Source of the DNA: Cannabis sativa
Taxonomy: Eukaryota > Streptophyta > Magnoliopsida > Rosales > Cannabaceae
Direction of reading: 5' to 3'
Length of the DNA: 64,000 nt
Assembly: GCF_029168945.1 (NCBI RefSeq)
Contig: NC_083601.1
Span: forward strand, 31,857,660 to 31,921,659
A model generated the notes under the pieces. That model did no database searches. It was not told where the DNA came from and was given only the letters and a program-made list of their open reading frames with translations. A program made the translations under genes and the position numbers. Each line of letters starts with the position of its first letter. The stretch's first letter is position 1. Shown one piece after another: positions 36,601-47,931 of this stretch.

Positions 36601-39600
36601 AATGAGAGGTAAGAACTCTCTAAACAGATTTAATAAATAAAAATTATTTCAGAAACTAAAACTGAAATGAAACTAAGAATCATAAAAATACAGAGGAAGG
36701 GATTAAATAAATTACTCAAGTTCACTTGAATTGATTAATCGCGGTGCTGGATTGGATACTCTCTTGGCAGTAGCTCCTCCACCCTAACACGCAAGTAATA
36801 GGGAAATCTAATCATGCCAACAATATTTCCAAACGAAACAATTCAAACTTGAGATGACAACTTCAAAATGAATTGTGAGCATTCAAATTAACAATGGACA
36901 AAACAGAAGATATTCGTTTTAATTATCCAACAATGGGCGGCATAACCTATACCTTCCAATATTAAAAACCAAATTTCACATACTAAAAACACATATACAC
37001 AAGGACTTAAAAAATCATTACTATGATTCATAATACATTATCCCCAGTAATTAGTGTAAGGACATTAAATCATGACAATTCAAGCAGAAATCAGATTTGG
37101 TAAAGGTAAGCAAATATCCTAAGAAATTGGGCTTAGGGCACTTTAACTTTCATCCTTCCACCTATGCACCATTACAATCCCAATGGCACCCTTCACTAAA
37201 AATATGCTGGCAACTCGATTAACTTTCTTAGTCACATTTTATGAAGTAGCTTGATTGGGAACATCCATAAATACTAACATAAATAATTTTTAAACTTCAA
37301 CCACAGACACGATAGTTAAACTGAATCTTAAATTTGTAGTAGTGGCACTGACAAGGTACATTATATAAGAACTACAAGTAAATAGTACACTAGCTCTGTT
37401 CATTTTCCGAACTCTTGAAGCTAAGAACTAATTTTAAAAAAAAAAAACAAAAATAGATTATCGCTATTATCTAAATTGAGAAATGCAACCAACAGATACA
37501 CAGACCAAAAATAAAAGGAAAAGAAAAGTCTTGCAAAACACGAGCAAAAAGGCTATGAAGTCATAAATCCCCATTCGACAAGCAATAAAAAGCATTTTCT
37601 CGTAAGAAGAAAAACACATTTCCTACTAACACAAAATATCTACTCTACATCACTAGATAGGGAACCCAAGCGCATCTAAAATCTAAAAAACACTGGAGCC
37701 AGGCTTGAACTAAGCAGCCTAATATATATTATAAAACCATTCGCTAGATCTACTCAAAGGTTCCACCAACCCTGGTTCTCCTAACTAAAGAAACAGATTG
37801 CAGCTAGAGTATTAAACAGAAATTCCACAGAAAATTTCTTACTAAGAAACAACAAAACACGCACATATACAACAGAATTAAAATAAAAACAAACCACACA
37901 CACACACACGAGAAGGGAAGAAGCAATTTAGATCATTGGAGTACATATTTTTCAGCCATCGCTTGTAGATCTATTCTTGGTATCAGCTTCACCACTGCTT
38001 TTCTAGGCGGATTACTCACATGCACAACCTGCAACGCCAATATTAGCTTTTAGAAAAAATAAAAATGTAGAGGGAGGAAAAAGTATCACAATCAATGACT
38101 GCTAAGTCTAGAGTCAATCATACCTGAGCCAGGTCACCCTTATATTTTCCATTCTTTAAACGGACCCACATGCCCGTTGAAATCTCATTCTTTGGAGGCC
38201 GAATAGAGAACAGGCGAGAAATTTCATTCTTAGGAACTGGCATTGCTCTCGAAGCATATATACCAGTTAGACCATAACATGCCTAGAATTAAACCAAGAC
38301 GGGAGGGAAGCCCAAGTCAGCTGAAAATAACAGCCACCTTATCTAAAATAGAGCGTAAAAGAGAGGACAAGAGTACCTCATTAACATTACTTTGCTTGTC
38401 AGATTCTATAAACAAAAATCCTTTCACATGATCAAGAGCAAATGCAGATATTATCTGCATTTTTTTTCCTAATGCTTTCAAGTCAACAAACTTCTGCATC
38501 AAACAGAAAGATAAAAACCTCTCACGTCCAACCTACAAGAAAAGTGAAAATTAGTATGAGAGAGAAAGAGAGAGGTGAATATAAGTCATAACAAAACTGT
38601 GATCCATAAACCAAAAATCATACCGAACATTTGACTTTCCAGATAACTGCATCATCATCAAAAGGCATACGCGAACTTCTGTCTGTTGATCTTTTGTTCT
38701 CATGATCACCTTCAGCATAGGAAGCAGACTGAGAGACATCGTTATATCCATCTCCCATCATTCTACCAAATTCTTCTTCATCCATCTCCTCTTCTTTAGG
38801 AATAAATGGAATACTTGAGGATTTTCCTGCTTCAGTATCAACATTTTCTCCCAGTCCAAAATCCTCTTCCATAAAATCTGCAACCATTGGTTTAAATTTC
38901 AGCATCAGCTTTTACATAGTTTCACTAGTGAGAACAATTAGCTCATACTGTCAAGCTGATCGTTAACACAACAACATATTTATCAATTTTCGGATTAAAA
39001 AATATGTTTTCGAATAGTATCTCACAAATGATTGAAATTTAAACATTTCAAACAATCCAGGTGAACACACACACACACCCACATTGTCTACAAAACCCAA
39101 CGGACACGACTCACGATCAAACACTCCCTATCTAGCTTTCAAATGTTTCAATCATCAAGTAAAATTTACACAGCTTCGCAGAACAAGCACATATAACGGA
39201 TACAAAACACCATACAATTTCATGCAAAAAGTCGCCTGTACGATCAAAACCGAAAATGAAAACCAAAACCCTAGACAATTTAAACAATGAAATGCGACGA
39301 AAGTAGGGTGTGACCATTTCAATCTTCAAAATGTCAAAATCAACCTCGAATCCTTTAAAAATCAAAAAGAAAAAAAAGGGGGGGAAAAGAAAAAGAACCA
39401 AAATCTTAAGACACAAGGGGTTTCTGCTCTCACCTTTGAAGTAGTCACTGATATCGCTCGAATCACTATCATCGGAGGCGTCAGCGGAATCTTCAAAAAA
39501 CCTTAAGACTTCCGGGTTACTCCTAAGACGACCGGACTTCTTCCCGTCGTCGCTGCGCTTCCGCTTTCCGACTGGAGAAGCTTTATCGGCAACGGCCTTG

Positions 39601-39650
39601 CCCTTATCGGCGACGCCCTTGCCTTTCTGGGCGACTCCCTTCAAACCCAT
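30655..39650 (-). CDS. KTF1: KTF1/SPT5-like RdDM factor (KOW and WG/GW protein), 20 exons, 1668 aa
   Basis: Exons (minus): 39650-39434, 38877-38624, 38532-38377, 38282-38124, 38028-37945, 36783-36716, 36619-36125, 35972-35921, 35852-35697, 35588-35442, 35361-35259, 35158-35009, 34878-34827, 34732-34668, 34391-34322, 33751-33712, 33619-33562, 33485-33384, 33308-33207, 33131-30655. All junctions are GT-AG and the sum is 5007 bp. Residues: a basic then acidic N-terminus (1-157); an SPT5-type NGN segment (158-262); KOW-type segments (GMWVRLKNGKYKGDLAQV; a second at about 550-600; IGQTLRIRIGPLKGYLCRV near 640). From about residue 720 the protein is rich in WG/GW motifs, with an RGG block in exon 20. 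WG/GW repeats are the AGO-hook. Arabidopsis KTF1 (SPT5L, RDM3) binds AGO4 and Pol V transcripts in the nucleus. Longer than Arabidopsis KTF1 (about 1490 aa) because repeats have expanded. Identity confident; exon borders read by eye. Confidence 0.93.
30990..31560 (-). repeat. KTF1 exon 20: EAWGKPPPSKSWGSGGGSG coding repeats
   Basis: About eight in-frame units with the core TEAWGKP and SKSWGSGGGSG, each with two Trp-Gly motifs. They form the C-terminal AGO-hook platform of the KTF1-like protein. The antisense Pro-rich frame over the same bases is an artefact of the repeat. Confidence 0.9.
31660..31965 (-). repeat. KTF1 exon 20: GGRGGDRGG (RGG-box) coding repeats
   Basis: Repeated 27-30 bp units encode GGYGGRGGDR-like peptides. 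RGG boxes commonly bind RNA. It lies between two WG-repeat blocks. Confidence 0.9.
32090..32640 (-). repeat. KTF1 exon 20: SVWGKKSSWNAESGG coding repeats
   Basis: Five to six near-identical in-frame units of about 100 bp encode VWGKKSSWNAESGG followed by VSGNQDSGWGKKSENSDNQ. High DNA similarity between units suggests recent unequal exchange or slippage. Confidence 0.9.
33131..33562 (-). repeat. Tandem exon-plus-intron duplication in KTF1 (177-bp register)
   Basis: The starts of exons 18, 19 and 20 lie at 33485, 33308 and 33131, exactly 177 bp apart. Exons 18 and 19 are both 102 bp and phase 1-1. They and the start of exon 20 encode V-(E/G)-(D/G)-x-WG-x-K and AWGAQAADK. The introns between them (about 75 bp) are also similar. 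The end of exon 17 shares the GADNNANKG-like end of the unit. Confidence 0.9.
34413..34645 (-). repeat. Tandem duplication of about 118 bp in a KTF1 intron
   Basis: AAAATTCTTCAGTAAAACTC... (34415) and AAAATTCTTCAAGTCAAACTC... (34533) begin two similar units within the intron between exons 14 and 15. Non-coding. Confidence 0.75.
36180..36350 (-). repeat. KTF1 exon 7: SGSVAGGKGE 30-bp coding repeats
   Basis: Five in-frame 30-bp units encode SGSVAGGKGE variants (about residues 403-459). They sit in a linker between SPT5-type segments. Confidence 0.9.
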
Positions 39651-40970
39651 GACAATGCAGGAAGAAGGGTTTCACATTCACAGTAGGAAGAGGTCTGAGA
39701 AGATGAGAAGACCATGAAATTTAGAGAGAAGAAGAGAGGAATAGCTGCGATTTTGCGTGACAATGTACAGGTGGAGCTGTGCACAATTTTATAACATGTT
39801 GGTGAATTGACAATCCTGTCCTTTACTGTTTTCATAATAATATTTGTTTTCTATTATTTTCTTTTTTTTTTTCTGAATTAATTGTAATAAAGGTTTGTTT
39901 TATATAGACAAATAAAATTTTGAAATTTTTACATGAAAAATCCTTTTTACACACTTTATTACATAATTACCCTCACACGCCTATTACTACATTTATACTT
40001 ACAAACCTATTTTTATTACACATTTACCACTTACTCATCATTCCATCCATCATCAATCAAATCCTACTCTCTTCCCTCTCTTTTTTCATTTTCTATAAAT
40101 CAATCCATCATTTCACTCTCTTTTTTTCTTCTTTTCTTTTTATTTTTAATTTTATTTCAGTTTTTATATTAGAAAATGTCCAAAACAGGTAAATTTATAT
40201 TTATATTTATTCAGATCGAATAGTAAATATTTTTGAAATGTGTGCTTCAAATTTCTGATCATCCTCTACTGTCGGTCCAAGTTGTTATAATTGCCATGCA
40301 TGACATAATAATATACATATATATAATAATTCCTAGTTTGAGTTAAAATATTAAAAAAAAAAAAAAGTAAAAACTGTGTCAGATGAGAGTAATTAATTGC
40401 ATGGATATTATATACGTACTACTACTCTACAACTATACACATTAATATTATGAGTAATTTTTCACAACTACCATCATGTGTATTGAACCATACATATCAG
40501 TTTCTATTCAAATAATAATTCTTACTTTTCTCTTACCAAAAAAAATAATAATAATTTCTTACTTTTTTCTCTGTAATACACAAAAAGTACAAACAAACTT
40601 TTCAGTCACATGTAACCAAATGTGAATTTAATCACAATAAAATTGAATTTAGATATAAATTGTTATTAATTTAATTTTGATTAGAATAAGTATGAAAATT
40701 TAAAATTTATTTAATCAAGAATTTTTTAGTCACTAAATTGAATACATATCCTACTAAAGAAAATCACCAGATCAAGCTTCATATTTTGCATGCAGCATGT
40801 TTTATATTAGAAAAGTATTAGGACAAACATGATTAAGATTTATGAGTGAAGGTGGCAAAGCTAATAGATTAGATTAACTTCCTGGGCATCCCATTTTTAT
40901 ATCATCAATGGGTAACAATGAGATTTATCATGGATGTTGATGTTCAAAGAGTTTTTCCTGTATTTTAGTT
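39651..40970. other. KTF1 promoter region and intergenic sequence
   Basis: AT-rich with no gene supported. Low-complexity CT-rich stretch at 40060-40160. The KTF1 5' UTR should lie in the first 100-150 bp. Confidence 0.5.
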
Positions 40971-41556
40971 TGTATACAGTTGTTTTGTAGTTTTATTATA
41001 GTTTTGCTACTTGCATATGTTATTTCACTATAAAATTCATATGCAACTATTTGCACAAAACTTACTATGTATAACTACTATTTCTTAGTCCCCATCAAAT
41101 TAAATTTTTGCATAATATATAAACTATCATAAAACGATAATGCAACTATAAGGCAACTATTTGCACTTGCATACAGTTGTTTTGTAGTTTTATTATAGTT
41201 TTGTTACTTGCATATGTTATTTCACTATAAAATTAATATGCAACTATTTGCACAAAACTTACTATGTATAACTACTATTTCTTAGTCCCGTCAAATTAAA
41301 TTTCTGCATAATATATAAACTATCATAAAACGATAATGCAACTATAAGGCAACTATTTGCACTCGTATACATACATTGTTTTTGTAGTTTTGTTATAGTT
41401 TTGCTACTTGCATATATTATTTCACTATAAAATTAATATGCAACTATTTGCACAAAACTTACTATGTATAACTACTATTTCTTAGTCCCCATCAAATTAA
41501 ATTCTTGCATAATATATAAACTATCATAAAACGATAATGCAACTATAAGGCAACTA
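40971..41556. repeat. Three-copy tandem repeat, period about 196 bp
   Basis: Units start at about 40971, 41168 and 41364, each beginning TRYATACAG or a variant. They share TATAGTTTTGCTACTTGCATA, CAAAACTTACTATGTATAAC and AAACGATAATGCAACTATAAG. Identity between units is high. The function is unknown. Confidence 0.9.
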
Positions 41557-42084
41557 AAACAAAAAATAAATCAAAATGCAACTGTATATAACGTAGATGT
41601 ATTATTCATGAGGTTTTTTTTTAAATTTTTCACATCATACATTGTTTTGGATTTAATGGGAGCTCCGTATCCTGTTTATTCTGATCTATATTTCATGAAT
41701 ATAGATTTCGATATTAGTGGGAGTTATTTTGATCGAATAAAATAGAAAACAAATGTGTAATTTCAGTTTCTCCACAGTTTTTCTGATTTTTTTTTCGTCA
41801 TTTTCGCCTTTAGATCATTGCAGTATTCTTTCCATTGATTTTGCCGTAATTAATAGTTGTATTTTTCTCGTTTTGGTTTCATTTTGGTTGTTTTTCGTTT
41901 TTGAAACGAGCGCGTATTTTCATCTTCATGGTTCGCTCTCGACATACCGAAGGCTTAGTGCATGTGGTATTTTTGTAAATATTTGTATGTGGACTGTATA
42001 AATGTTTAATGGGCCGGCCCAAAGTATTTTTGTAATTTTTTTTCCTTTTTTGTATTTTTTTGTTTTTTTCCCTAAAATTTTTGG
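41557..42084. other. AT-rich intergenic sequence
   Basis: No gene supported. The reading frames here show no domain. Confidence 0.5.
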
Positions 42085-42654
42085 GTGATTCTTCTAGGGG
42101 TGTACTAAGTATCCGATCTAATTCAATTCGCACGATCTAATCCAATCCAATTCGCAAAATGTAGATATTCGCACTTGCGCGGATTGGATTAGATTGAAAA
42201 ATCTAAAATCCGCACTTGTGCGGATTGGATGTTGTTTGACCTCAAAAAATAATCGATTTAATCCAATCCGCACTTAATTATATACTAGATGAAAGTTACG
42301 TGGCGAGCCACGTAAATATTAGTTTTATTTAAGTTTTAGTAGTTTTTGTTTAAGAATTCGATAAGTAATTGTAAGTTATTTTTTTTAAACGATTTGTTTT
42401 ATAAAAGTAAACTTGTTAAGAATACAATAATTGTGTATATAAACCTATGATTGAAATTAGTCTCGTGTTCTACGATTAGGATGTTACGATTGAGCATTTG
42501 ATATTAATCTGAAAATTTTGTGCAATAGATTCAAAATTCGTAGATATTTTATTAAACAGCCAAAAAAACACTCCGAGTTTTGAGAAGCTTAAATTAAGAC
42601 CACAATGTATATTATTCAAAACTCCAAACCACCTCTCACATGACCAAACCCCAT

Positions 42655-43391
42655 CAATTGCCAGCGGTTGTCATGGATGTGACATGGAAACCTTCTTTCC
42701 ACTTCTTATTTATCCACTTGTATAGAAAAGATTCACTTACTTTGTAGGATTGTTCGGTGTAAGGGGTACCTAAAATGATGCACCATTAAGAGTAACAGTA
42801 AGCATTGATTTTGTTTAATAACAAAACACATCACATACAGAAGCAGATACATAATATCGGGTCTCGATTCAAATTTAAGCAATATAAAGCTCATTCCCTT
42901 TCTTAGGGGAAAAGTAATAATCCACTCTCTAAGTATGATTCTTTCATATGTTTAAATAAATTACATTATTTTCCATAATATCACTATCATAAGTATGTTG
43001 ACAGGATTGTTTCTATACCAGGATGGCCATAGAAATAAAATAATTAAGCTAGCCTGACTCGAACATTCAAGACCAGACAGTGAAACAAAAAGCTCACATT
43101 CATGCTCCTATAGGCTATAGCTAATTATTACAGGTGCAAGCACACTATTCTACAAACATTAATAGCATTTTTTATATTAATTTATATGCAGCCAAAGAAA
43201 TTAATGTTATCTTTGGACATAACGACGCGCTATTCTACCAACATTAATGGCACTTTCGATATTGATTCATATGCAGCCAAAGAAATTAATGTTACCTTCA
43301 GACATAACGACTAAAGAGCTACCGTTAGTTGCACCAACTATTGAACTGATGTAGTAATTCTTTTCCCATTGTTCCATGATCCAATCCTGAT
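42655..43391 (-). pseudogene. Captured C-terminal fragment of a MUT9-like/CK1-type protein kinase
   Basis: Minus-strand exon 43391-43295 encodes QDWIMEQWEKNYYISSI and NGSSLVVMSEG and ends at a GT donor. A second exon starts at 42769 after an AG acceptor and encodes QSYKVSES, YKWINKKWKEGFHVTSM and TTAG. These are typical of the C-terminal tail of plant MUT9-like (PPK/MLK) kinases. In-frame stops follow (at 42656 and again about 21 bases on). The kinase catalytic domain is absent. A genomic fragment with its intron, now decayed. Confidence 0.8.
43145..43313. repeat. 85-bp tandem duplication across the captured kinase splice donor
   Basis: CTATTCTACAAACATTAATAG (43145) and CTATTCTACCAACATTAATGG (43230) begin two similar 85-bp units, each holding AGCCAAAGAAATTAATGTTA and ending GACATAACGAC. 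The second unit contains the true exon end and donor; the first contains a copy. Confidence 0.8.
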
Positions 43392-43747
43392 CTAAAATGA
43401 GCAACACTCACTATGAAAAGCCTAGCAACATGATTTAATAATGACAGAATATCACTGTAGTTAATAATCTACAATAGATCATAGTAGTCGGTCCTCTTTA
43501 CAATACCTTATGCAAGAAAAATGTTGATAACTCATAGACCTGCGAAGAAAAACCAGTGTCAACATCCATAATAAGAGCCCAAAGGTTTCTAGACGAGGCC
43601 ACGACACTGATAAATAATCCATACGATAAAATAGATCATATACTTAAAGTTGGTGATTGTGTAAATTTACACCCAAAGCAAAGCAGCATGTCCTATAGAC
43701 AAGCAAACAAAAACAATGTTCGAATAGCAGTAATTTCATAGTATTAC

Positions 43748-44246
43748 CTTTGAAACAAGCCTTTTTTTTCCTCCATAAATGTGCTTGTTTTTTGGAAATC
43801 CCAATTTCCTACTAATATTTTTAATGAAGAATTCTTCAGTAATGGGAACTCCACCATTGAACCCTATTTGGGTTTTTTTACCACTCGTTAGTATAATTGA
43901 TATATTTATATATAATATATATATAGAGAGAGAGAGAGAGGTACCTCTTGAAGCATTAGGCGAAAAGCATCATAATGTTGAGGATCCGAGTCACACAAAG
44001 TCCCATCAATATCAAATAGAATGGCTTCAAGAGGAGCAAGGAAAGCTACAGAACCTTTGGTACTGCCATTAAACAAACATTTTCGAATAATAATCATGTG
44101 AACTTAATTGTATTCAAACAAAATGATAAGAGAAAGAGAAAGAGATTTCAAAATTAATACCCATCAATGGATTTCGATTCTGATGAAATGGAGGCCCTAG
44201 GAGGAGTGAAAGAAGCTGATTTTTTGAGGTTTTGTGTGGAAAGAAC
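43748..44246 (-). pseudogene. Captured N-terminal fragment of a HAD-superfamily hydrolase gene
   Basis: Three exon pieces on the minus strand. A Ser-rich, transit-peptide-like piece ends at 44161 (donor GTATTAAT). The second, 44062-43945, encodes LAPLEAILFDIDGTLCDSDP, the HAD motif I (DxDGT) with its catalytic aspartates. The third, about 43880-43750, encodes FNGGVPITEEFFIKNIS. The acceptor of the third piece looks broken (AA where AG is expected). The cap and the other HAD motifs are missing, so no active phosphatase can be made. Confidence 0.82.
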
Positions 44247-44278
44247 CGAATTCGTCTCTAATATTTGAGGTTCCTCTT

Positions 44279-44608
44279 GCGTTTTCCGGTGACCTTCATC
44301 TCGCTTCTATTAGATTTGCCGACATTGAAATCTACGGCCGTGATGCCTCCACCTCCTCCTTCTTGTTCCTTAAAAGCCAGATGCGTCGAAGTCAAACCGA
44401 TCACGCATAATCCGTTTGCGTGACGATAAACGTACTGATCGTGCCTTGGCTTCAAGAAATCTGGGGCGAAATAGGAGATGAAGTTGGATTGAACAGCCGA
44501 TGGAGGAGTAAGAGGAAGGTCCCCGACGTTAGGGAGGAGAATATTATAAATATCTTCTTCTTCTTCTTGTTCTTGGTTTGCGGAGGTGGTTTGATGGTGC
44601 TTCACCAT
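44279..44608 (-). pseudogene. Captured first exon of an ABITRAM/FAM206-like gene
   Basis: An ATG at 44608 opens a frame with a Gln/Glu-rich start, then RHANGLCVIGLTSTH, GITAVDFNVGKSNR and VTGKRKR, which match my memory of the first exon of plant ABITRAM (Simiate) proteins. The homology ends at VTGKRKR without a GT donor, and the sequence passes directly into the HAD fragment, stopping at 44258. Its 5' UTR also seems to have been carried. It could in principle be transcribed as a short fusion peptide. Confidence 0.75.
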
Positions 44609-46017
44609 TGTAGACTCGAAAGAAGGTGGAATTTGATTCCAAGAAAGAATGGTTGTTTGAATTGATTGAGTGACTTCATTTTTGGCTTCGATTCGCCAAT
44701 CGGGAATTTTTGGCTTCGATTTGCAAATAGTTGGAATATCAGATTTGGATTGTGGGCGACTTCATGTTACGGATCTTTAAAATAAATTGGGAATTTAACC
44801 CCGTTAACCTAAAAAAAAAAACTGTTAGAGAGATATGTTGATAAGAAGATTTTTTTTAATATAATTTTTTTTTAATTTAAAAAAAAAATTGTTTAATTTT
44901 TTGTGTTTAATTATTGGGTTTATTTGTTAACGGGAAATCAAACCTATCGTTAAATTTAACAGAATATTCTTTTATTTTCTTTTATTTTTAAGGTATATTT
45001 TGTTAAACCAAGAAATGTCATATTTTTAAAAAATTATAATATATAATATATATTAATATTCTAGTAATATTAAAAAAAAAACAGAAACTTCTAATTTATT
45101 AATCTTTTTTAGTAATATATTGAGTTAGTGTATTTTATTTGTTTTATAATAAAAAACACTAGAAAAATTATTCACATAGATACATACACACAAATTTAAA
45201 TATATATACTAACTTATTTATTTTAGTAATAAATACATATATATTTTAGTGTAAATTATATATTGACATATATGTATATGGGTTTGATTTATATATAAAT
45301 GGAGATGGAAATAGATTATTATTGGAGATTAAGAAACAATAGTCTTTTTTTAATTTTTTTTCTATGAAATATTAAATAATTTATTATTAAAAAAATAATC
45401 GATCCAAAATAACCGATCCAATCTGCACTATTGTGGATTGGATTGGATCGGATGTAAACTATTATGCTGATCGGATTGGATCCAAAATATGAAATCCGCA
45501 CTTAGTGCGGATTGGATGTTGTTTGACCAAAAAAGTGCGGATTGGATTGGATGAACACTCCTAGGTGATTCTACATTGCAGCCCTCAGATGCACTATACA
45601 TACTTTATCTGTTTTGACATCTAAAAGAATTTTTTAGTCTAATTTTTTTTCATATCTGTGTACATTATAGTTATTTAAGATATTTTACAAAATTTTAAGA
45701 AATTTGAAATAATTTATAATATAGAAAACAGTGTTCAAACTTCAAACAGTCTATTTCACAGGCGTATAAAATAAAATAGTCGCGCATACAACACACTATT
45801 TGAACTTGATTTCGGTGTGTTCACTACTACAATGTTAGCCTTTAGAGGCAGTTTTTTCAACCCCATTTATAAAAAGGGAAGCTAAAGGGTGTGAAAATAC
45901 CCGCTATGTTCGAAATTGACATTTAGAGGCGGTTTTTTGATAAAAACCGTAGGTATAAAATTGCATTATACCATTTAGAGGCGGTTGGAAATTAATTTTT
46001 ATTTTTTTTTTCTGAAA

Positions 46018-46130
46018 TACCCTATGCCGTCGGTTCCTTCATAGGAACCGACGCGCATGTGGTACACGAAAACCTGACACGTGTACCCTATGCCGTCGGT
46101 TCCTATGAAGGAACCGACGCCATAGGGTCG
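46018..46130. repeat. CACTA left subterminal repeat array
   Basis: Palindromic units CCGTCGGTTCCTTCATAGGAACCG-like (in pieces: CCGTCGGTTCC, GGAACCGACG) occur twice, with CACGTGTACC nearby. These are candidate binding sites for a TNPA-like protein. Related motifs lie at the other end. Confidence 0.8.
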
Positions 46131-47117
46131 ATCTCTGAATAAACCCTATGGCTCGTCTTCCTCCTTCATTTCACTCAACCATTTCCCCACCCAGCAAAAA
46201 CCAGAGAGAAAAAAACCCAGCCAAAACCCTCGCCGAACCACCTTCCCTCAACCATATCTCCCCCATTTCTCAACCATTTCAGCCCATTTTTTTTTTTAAA
46301 TCCTGCATTTTCGATACTTAATAACATACACCTAAAAAGTTCTGATTTTTTAGCCTCTAAAAGTGTCATCCGAACCCAAATAGTAAATTTTGGGTGTGAA
46401 ATCCGGCCACCCATTTTTGTTGAGAAATTGTTCAATCTCAACCTCGTTTAAGGTATAAATATTGCTTCTATTCTTATTGTATTATGTATATTGTTTTATT
46501 TTTTGTTTTTGTAAATTATTATTTGAGTTTTTTTTATTTTATTAGTAATATTATTGTGTTTTATGTGTATAGTGTCGGGATTTTTTACGGTGGTCGTCGG
46601 ATTGCGGTTATTAGGTAATAATTTATACCACAATGTATAGTATATATATGTATTTGTATATTTTATTGAATATTTGTATATAATGTGTGTATATATTGTG
46701 TGTGTGTATATAGTGTGTGTATATTTTTTATGAAAATAAATTTTGTAATTGTATTTTATATATTTTTTGCAATATATATTTATTGTGAATAAAATGACAT
46801 TGGAGGGATTTCATTAGTTTAGAAATAAAAATTTTAAAATGGAATTAGTGTGTGATATAATTTTATTTTTTTGAGATAATAGTGTGAGATATAATTGATT
46901 ATATATATGTATGTATAATTTAGTAACTAAGTAACTTGTTACAATTTTTTATAACTAGTTATAAGTTATGAAATAATTAATTTTGTAATTTCGTTGTATT
47001 TCTTTATATTATAGGGGTTCGGCATAATTTTGTGTGTAGCGTATTTGGGCTTGCAATTATAGGTATATACTTTTACTAACTTTTTCTTAATATATAATTA
47101 ATTATCAATGCATGTTA

Positions 47118-47310
47118 GTTGAGTTTGAATATCTTAAATATTCATCCGTAGTGAAGTAGGTTCTGCGAATACATGTACTGCGGTCGGATGGGTGGATTAA
47201 TTTTGTATTGTTTATCTGTTTTGTTTGTTATTTTAGGCACTTGTAAAATTTTTGGGAACGTCCAATTACAGCCGTTATGCTGCCGAAATTTCGGTAGAAT
47301 TAGGATAAAT
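47118..47310 (+). repeat. CACTA internal direct repeat, unit 1 (about 190 bp)
   Basis: It shares TTTGAATATCTTMAATATTC, CCGTAGTGAAGTAGGTT and ATGCTGCCGAAATTTCGG with a second copy at 48571-48762, inside the first intron of the CACTA gene. Confidence 0.85.
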
Positions 47311-47412
47311 CTTACTAAAACCATTCATAATATAGTTAATTATAACATAGTAATAAGAAGTTAGGTCACATAAAAAATAATAATATTCACATTTATGAAA
47401 ACTTTTTAATTT

Positions 47413-47906
47413 TACCAACATTATAATCAACTAAACAACCTAATAACATGAACTAATGTAAAACGAAAATTTGAGTAATTTTTAGATTAATATGAATAAA
47501 TTGTGTGAGAGACTTAGTTAGTTACATTGTGTAATTAGTAACTAGATATAATTAGTTACTAAATAAATTAACAAAATAAACATATAAAATCCTTCTTTTT
47601 TTATTTTTTTTTTCTCTCAAAATGTGGATTTTTATTTTCAAAGAAAATAAAGAGCAAAAGTTAATTAAAAGGGGAAAATATTAGTTAATACCTTTATTGC
47701 TTTACCAAAAAATTTTCCCCTCAATTTTATTTATTAAAAATATTTAACATTTTAATAACATTCTAATCAACAAAACAACCTAATAATATGAACTAATCTA
47801 AAACGAGAATTTAAGTAATTTATAAATTAATATGAATAAATTGTGAGAAACTTAGTTAGTTACATTGTGTAATTAGTAACTAGCTATAAGTAGTTACTAA
47901 ATACTG
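47413..47906 (+). repeat. CACTA internal direct repeat pair (about 155 bp units)
   Basis: Units at 47413-47564 and 47751-47906 share ACAACCTAATAAYATGAACTA and GTTACATTGTGTAATTAGTA. They lie upstream of the start codon at 47932. Confidence 0.8.
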
Positions 47907-47931
47907 AATTTTTTTGGATAGGATTTTTGTT

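Larger units (their letters stand above)
42093..45564. mobile_element. hAT-ended Pack-TYPE transposon carrying three host gene fragments
   Basis: It is flanked by an exact 8-bp duplication, GTGATTCT, at 42085-42092 and 45565-45572. The ends are CTAGGGGTGTAC... and ...GAACACTCCTAG (inverted). Both subterminal regions (42105-42290 and 45400-45555) are full of ATCCAATCCGCAC-type phrases in both orientations, the style of plant hAT non-autonomous elements. The 3.47-kb interior has no transposase, but minus-strand fragments of three unrelated host genes: kinase (42655-43391), HAD hydrolase (43748-44246) and ABITRAM-like (44279-44608), with introns retained. Capture at the DNA level is inferred from the retained introns. 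Confidence 0.85.

Noticed and set aside
39920..40192. Two overlapping plus-strand frames rich in Phe/Leu/Ile
   Set aside because: Low-complexity CT-rich DNA, no domain, beside the KTF1 promoter.
46175..46441. 88-codon minus-strand frame in the CACTA left region
   Set aside because: No domain; it lies in the 5' non-coding part of the element, opposite to its gene.
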